A stretch of 9,458 nucleotides of DNA from Solirubrobacterales bacterium (lineage in GTDB: Bacteria > Actinomycetota > Thermoleophilia > Solirubrobacterales > Solirubrobacteraceae), in contig PLYX01000005.1 in assembly GCA_003151895.1 (NCBI GenBank), forward strand, positions 1-9,458, written 5' to 3'. Shown piece after piece: positions 7,556 through 9,458 of the stretch. Within the stretch, counting starts at the first letter, position 1. Each line of letters opens with the position of its first letter. The notes beneath the pieces were generated by a model, which saw only the letters and a program-made list of their open reading frames with translations, did not search any database and was not told where the DNA came from. Position numbers and translations under genes: made by a program.

Positions 7556-7583
7556 CTCTGCTCCCGTTCTCTGGCACGCAGAG
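7556..7583. repeat. inverted repeat 2, CTCTGC/GCAGAG
   Basis: A perfect 6-bp inverted repeat (7556-7561 and 7578-7583) with a 16-base loop. It extends by one G-U pair if read as plus-strand RNA. Confidence 0.55.
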
Positions 7584-7599
7584 GGTTGGTTGGTCCGGT

Positions 7600-7627
7600 G
7601 GCGCCGTCACCGTGCTGCCACGGCGCC
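7600..7627. repeat. inverted repeat 3, GGCGCCGT/ACGGCGCC
   Basis: A perfect 8-bp inverted repeat (7600-7607 and 7620-7627) with a 12-base loop. One more G-U pair is possible outside the stem on the plus strand. Confidence 0.7.
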
Positions 7628-7649
7628 GGCTCGCATAGGGCCTCGGGGA

Positions 7650-7674
7650 CCCGTCCTGACACTGCCTGGACGGG
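7650..7674. repeat. inverted repeat 4, CCCGTCC/GGACGGG
   Basis: A perfect 7-bp inverted repeat (7650-7656 and 7668-7674) with an 11-base loop. It is immediately followed by a weaker GCTT/AAGC pair (7674-7689). Confidence 0.65.
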
Positions 7675-7734
7675 CTTGCCGGAGAAAGCTTGAACTCGGG
7701 TTGGTTGCAGCCCTGCTCGGAACATCGCCCCTAA

Positions 7735-7762
7735 CACATACACCTGGGGGGCCCTAAGTCAA
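7735..7762 (-). promoter_or_regulatory. weak candidate promoter for the secreted-protein gene
   Basis: On the minus strand TTGACT (7762-7757) overlaps the regulator's stop codon, followed by 16 bp and TATGTG (7740-7735). The -35 is good, the -10 poor. If used, it would give a leader of about 250 bases carrying all four hairpins. Confidence 0.25.
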
Positions 7763-9201
7763 GGGATATTCCGCGATGTTTTATGGTTAGGAGCCGTTGA
7801 GTCGGCCCGCACCGAGGCGCGGCTCGCCCGCCCACTCGCCCGCCCCCGCGTCTGCTCGGTCATGATCCGCTCGATCGCATCCTCCGCCCCGAGCATCGGG
7901 GCGAGCGCCACGTAGGAGAGCTGCCCGGTGAGCGCCGGCAGCCGGGAGGCCGCACCGTGCGCCACATAGTGGTGCATGATCCCCCACACGGCGCCCACCG
8001 TCGCTTCGGCGACCAGCTCGGACGGTCGCTGTGAGGGCGGCGCGCCGGCCCTCAACGCCTCGGCGAAGCCGCGCATCAGCGATTCCCTGCAGCGCACTCC
8101 GGCCGGCCCGAGCGCGAACACCTCGACGAACGCCACGTTCGCGAGCACGGGATCGGTCGCGACCTGGTAGACGAGCGTCGCCAGCGCCCGCTGCACGCCG
8201 TCGGGCCAATCCTCGTCGGCGGCGAACCCCGCCCTGGTCGCGCGCTCCAGCGCCTGCGTGCAGACGTGCTCCAAGCCGGCGAGGAAGCACTCCCCGCAGT
8301 GGTCGAACAGTTCGGCGAACGTCTCCCCCGAGACCCCGGCGGCGGCGCTGATCGACCTCGGGGTCAGCTCCAGAGCACCACGACTCGCCGCGATCTTGGC
8401 TGCCGCTTGCAGGATACGCGTGCGCGCATCCCCAGCCCCGTCCTCGACTCGATCGTGCCGCTCGCCGGCGACACCCCCGGCCCGCGGGACCGCGCCGCGC
8501 CGTGCGAGTCGACGTTCGAGCTCGACACCTTCGAGCCGTGCGACGGCCGGGGAGCGGTAGGAGAGCACCCATGCCAGCAGCTCGTCGGCGAGCGCCGGAA
8601 GCTCCGCCGAGCGGCCGTCGAGCAAGCGCACGCGCGCCACCCGCGCGACGCCGGCCACGATCCCCTTGACGACCATCGGCGGGGGCACGAGTCGATCCGG
8701 AGCGCGCTCGAAGCTCGTCACCACCATTGCCTCGAACAGCCCGCTCGCATGCTCCATCCGCTCGATCGCCGCCGGCCCGGCGCCGAACGCCTCGACCAGC
8801 GCGAGCCTCGCCGCCTTGGGCTCGCGCACGACCTCGCGTGCGAACGCCTCGAACGCACGGCGCAGACGCGCGCGCCAATCGCGCTCGGAGCCTTGTGCCG
8901 CCACGATGCGCCTGGCCGCGCGGCGCACGACGATGTCGTAGGCCGAGAGGAAGCAATCCTGCTTGCCGGCGAACTGCGTATACAGCGTTCGCGTGGAGAC
9001 CCCGGCCAGCGCCGTCAGCTCGCGAATCGTGGTCGCGCCATACCCGTGCTCGCCGACCGCCTCGATCATCGCGGCGTGCAGGCGCGCCCGCTGGTGCAAG
9101 GCGACATCCTCGCGCCCGGGTCCGCCCGAGCGCGGTCGCAGCTGCTCGTACAGCGGCGCGAGCTCAGCGGTCCTGGAAGCCTCGCTCAGCGATATGGACA
9201 T
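7759..9201 (-). CDS. tandem (double) TetR-family transcriptional regulator
   Basis: The 480-aa protein holds two TetR units in one chain, about twice the usual family length. Unit 1 has its helix-turn-helix at about 36-89 (TIRELTALAGVSTRTLYTQF, then AGKQDCFLSAYD) and an all-helical ligand/dimer domain to about 220. After an Arg/Gly-rich linker (about 230-258), unit 2 repeats this at 259-312 (PRSISAAAGVSGETFAELFD, then HCGECFLAG) and to about 440. The ligand domains also align: DW at 108 and 331, LVEAFGAGPA at 135 and FVEVFALGPA at 358. In unit 2 the usual Lys after the recognition helix is Gly (HCGE versus AGKQ) and the Tyr of TLY is Phe, so its DNA contact may be altered. A basic, probably disordered tail follows (449-480). 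ATG 9201 is chosen because AGAGG lies 8 bases upstream. TetR proteins normally bind operators as dimers and release on ligand; ligand and targets here are unknown. Glu codons are GAG in the first six cases, unlike the downstream secreted genes. Confidence 0.95.
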   Translation of the reverse strand: MSISLSEASRTAELAPLYEQLRPRSGGPGREDVALHQRARLHAAMIEAVGEHGYGATTIRELTALAGVSTRTLYTQFAGKQDCFLSAYDIVVRRAARRIVAAQGSERDWRARLRRAFEAFAREVVREPKAARLALVEAFGAGPAAIERMEHASGLFEAMVVTSFERAPDRLVPPPMVVKGIVAGVARVARVRLLDGRSAELPALADELLAWVLSYRSPAVARLEGVELERRLARRGAVPRAGGVAGERHDRVEDGAGDARTRILQAAAKIAASRGALELTPRSISAAAGVSGETFAELFDHCGECFLAGLEHVCTQALERATRAGFAADEDWPDGVQRALATLVYQVATDPVLANVAFVEVFALGPAGVRCRESLMRGFAEALRAGAPPSQRPSELVAEATVGAVWGIMHHYVAHGAASRLPALTGQLSYVALAPMLGAEDAIERIMTEQTRGRASGRASRASVRADSTAPNHKTSRNIP

Positions 9202-9243
9202 GTCATGAGCCTCTTGTCCTCGCTCAGCGATATGGACATGTCA
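9180..9243. repeat. 26-bp perfect direct repeat (two copies, 38-bp period)
   Basis: Copies lie at 9180-9205 and 9218-9243 with 12 bp between them. Each contains GGACATGTCA, an 8-bp palindrome (GACATGTC) plus the start codon and first codons of the regulator on the minus strand. The stretches just upstream of each copy (minus strand GAGAGGATTG and AAGAGGCTCA) are similar but diverged, so the duplicated unit was probably about 38 bp. The repeat may be a doubled binding site or a neutral duplication. Confidence 0.9.
9186..9239 (-). CDS. possible 17-aa upstream reading frame overlapping the TetR start
   Basis: The upstream copy of the duplicated start region has its own ATG at 9239, with AGAGG 8 bases upstream, the same spacing as the real gene. 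It reads MSISLSEDKRLMTCPYR and stops at 9186-9188, 15 bases beyond the regulator's ATG in another frame. Its first seven residues equal those of the regulator. It could be a translated leader that modulates regulator translation, or simply a by-product of the duplication. No direct evidence of expression exists in the sequence. Confidence 0.3.
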   Translation of the reverse strand: MSISLSEDKRLMTCPYR

Positions 9244-9271
9244 CAATCCTCTCGTTCCGCTCTTATCAATC

Positions 9272-9289
9272 CATATTCTCGTGAAAATG
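9272..9289. promoter_or_regulatory. imperfect 18-bp palindrome, candidate operator
   Basis: The sequence CATATTCTCGTGAAAATG pairs with itself at 7 of 9 positions and sits about 23-40 bases downstream of the predicted start of transcription. Size and place fit an autoregulatory TetR operator, but the motif is not one I recognise and the assignment is inference. GATTG on the minus strand flanks it on both sides. Confidence 0.35.
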
Positions 9290-9318
9290 CGGCAATCAGA
9301 ATCCGGGCGTTGTCGATG

Positions 9319-9347
9319 GTTCTACCCGATCCCGCGCAAGCTGTCAA
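9319..9347 (-). promoter_or_regulatory. sigma70-type promoter of the TetR regulator
   Basis: On the minus strand TTGACA (9347-9342) is followed by a 17-bp spacer and TAGAAC (9324-9319). This matches the vegetative consensus at all six -35 positions and most of the -10. Transcription would start near 9312, giving a leader of about 110 bases before the ATG at 9201. The palindrome and the duplicated start region lie inside that leader. Confidence 0.75.
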
Positions 9348-9458
9348 GCGCCAACGGCGACTGCCCCTTCGAACCTCCAGTCGCCACGCGAGAGCAGCGC
9401 GCGCGGCAAGGTCGGACCGGCGAACGCAACTTCGGCGCTTGTGCACGTTCCGTGGGCG

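Larger units (their letters stand above)
7476..7758. other. hairpin-rich intergenic region, candidate structured leader or small RNA
   Basis: This 283-bp gap between the regulator and the secreted-protein gene contains at least four separate inverted repeats in a row (about 7503-7547, 7556-7583, 7600-7627 and 7650-7674). The variants CCTGGGG occur three times (7506, 7539, 7743). Read as minus-strand RNA it would be the leader of the gene starting at 7475; read as plus-strand RNA the first stem is fully paired through G-U pairs. I compared it by eye with cobalamin, c-di-GMP, TPP, T-box, RNase P, SRP, 6S and tmRNA signatures and found no convincing match. Confidence 0.5.

Noticed and set aside
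7480..7743. 87-aa minus-strand frame starting at GTG in the hairpin-rich gap
   Set aside because: Composition is Arg/Pro-rich with no family resemblance, it covers the inverted repeats, and it ends inside the next gene's ribosome-binding site.
7476..7758. Cobalamin or c-di-GMP riboswitch
   Set aside because: Short look-alikes (GCCAGAGAACGG on minus, CACGCAGAGGG on plus) occur, but the remaining conserved elements of either class are absent.
7787..8956. 389-aa minus-strand frame inside the regulator
   Set aside because: It is an Arg-rich shadow of the TetR gene in another frame.
9180..9243. CRISPR array
   Set aside because: Only two repeat copies, a 12-bp spacer and overlap with a start codon.
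9186..9446. 86-aa minus-strand frame upstream of the regulator
   Set aside because: It spans the promoter and leader and is Arg-rich; only its last 17 codons, from ATG 9239, merit mention.

Overview
The window looks like part of a high-GC actinobacterial chromosome, most likely Thermoleophilia (Solirubrobacterales or relatives). I base this on protein style recalled from that group, not on a search: secreted beta-propeller proteins with an 'LPDCRAYELxSP' start and a Lys/Arg-rich C-terminus, long repeat proteins with 'CPxxSKIGTVxxxxPLLPxPLxGxVY' units, and a double-length TetR regulator. Five protein genes are visible, all on the minus strand, so transcription runs from high to low coordinates.

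Region by region, in transcription order. 9207-9458 is upstream DNA with a near-consensus promoter (TTGACA, 17 bp, TAGAAC), an imperfect 18-bp palindrome and a 26-bp perfect direct repeat whose second copy is the start of the regulator gene. 7759-9201 encodes a 480-aa protein made of two TetR units in one chain. 7476-7758 is a 283-bp intergenic region packed with four successive inverted repeats, a candidate structured leader or small RNA. 6654-7475 encodes a 273-aa secreted Cys-containing protein. 3984-6500 encodes an 838-aa secreted beta-propeller protein with a basic C-terminal tail. 607-3981 encodes a 1124-aa secreted protein with a DUF11-like domain and four divergent repeats; it starts 2 bp after the preceding stop. 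1-526 is the first 175 codons of another secreted protein, cut by the window edge.

The four genes after the regulator all encode proteins with signal peptides and no obvious enzyme motifs, so they read as a cell-surface or extracellular module. The propeller and repeat-protein genes are tightly coupled, and a run of seven G at their junction also forms a possible -1 slippery site. The regulator differs from the secreted genes in codon choice (Glu GAG versus GAA). It may or may not control its downstream neighbours. No RNA gene of a known class, transposase, CRISPR array or complete mobile element was seen.
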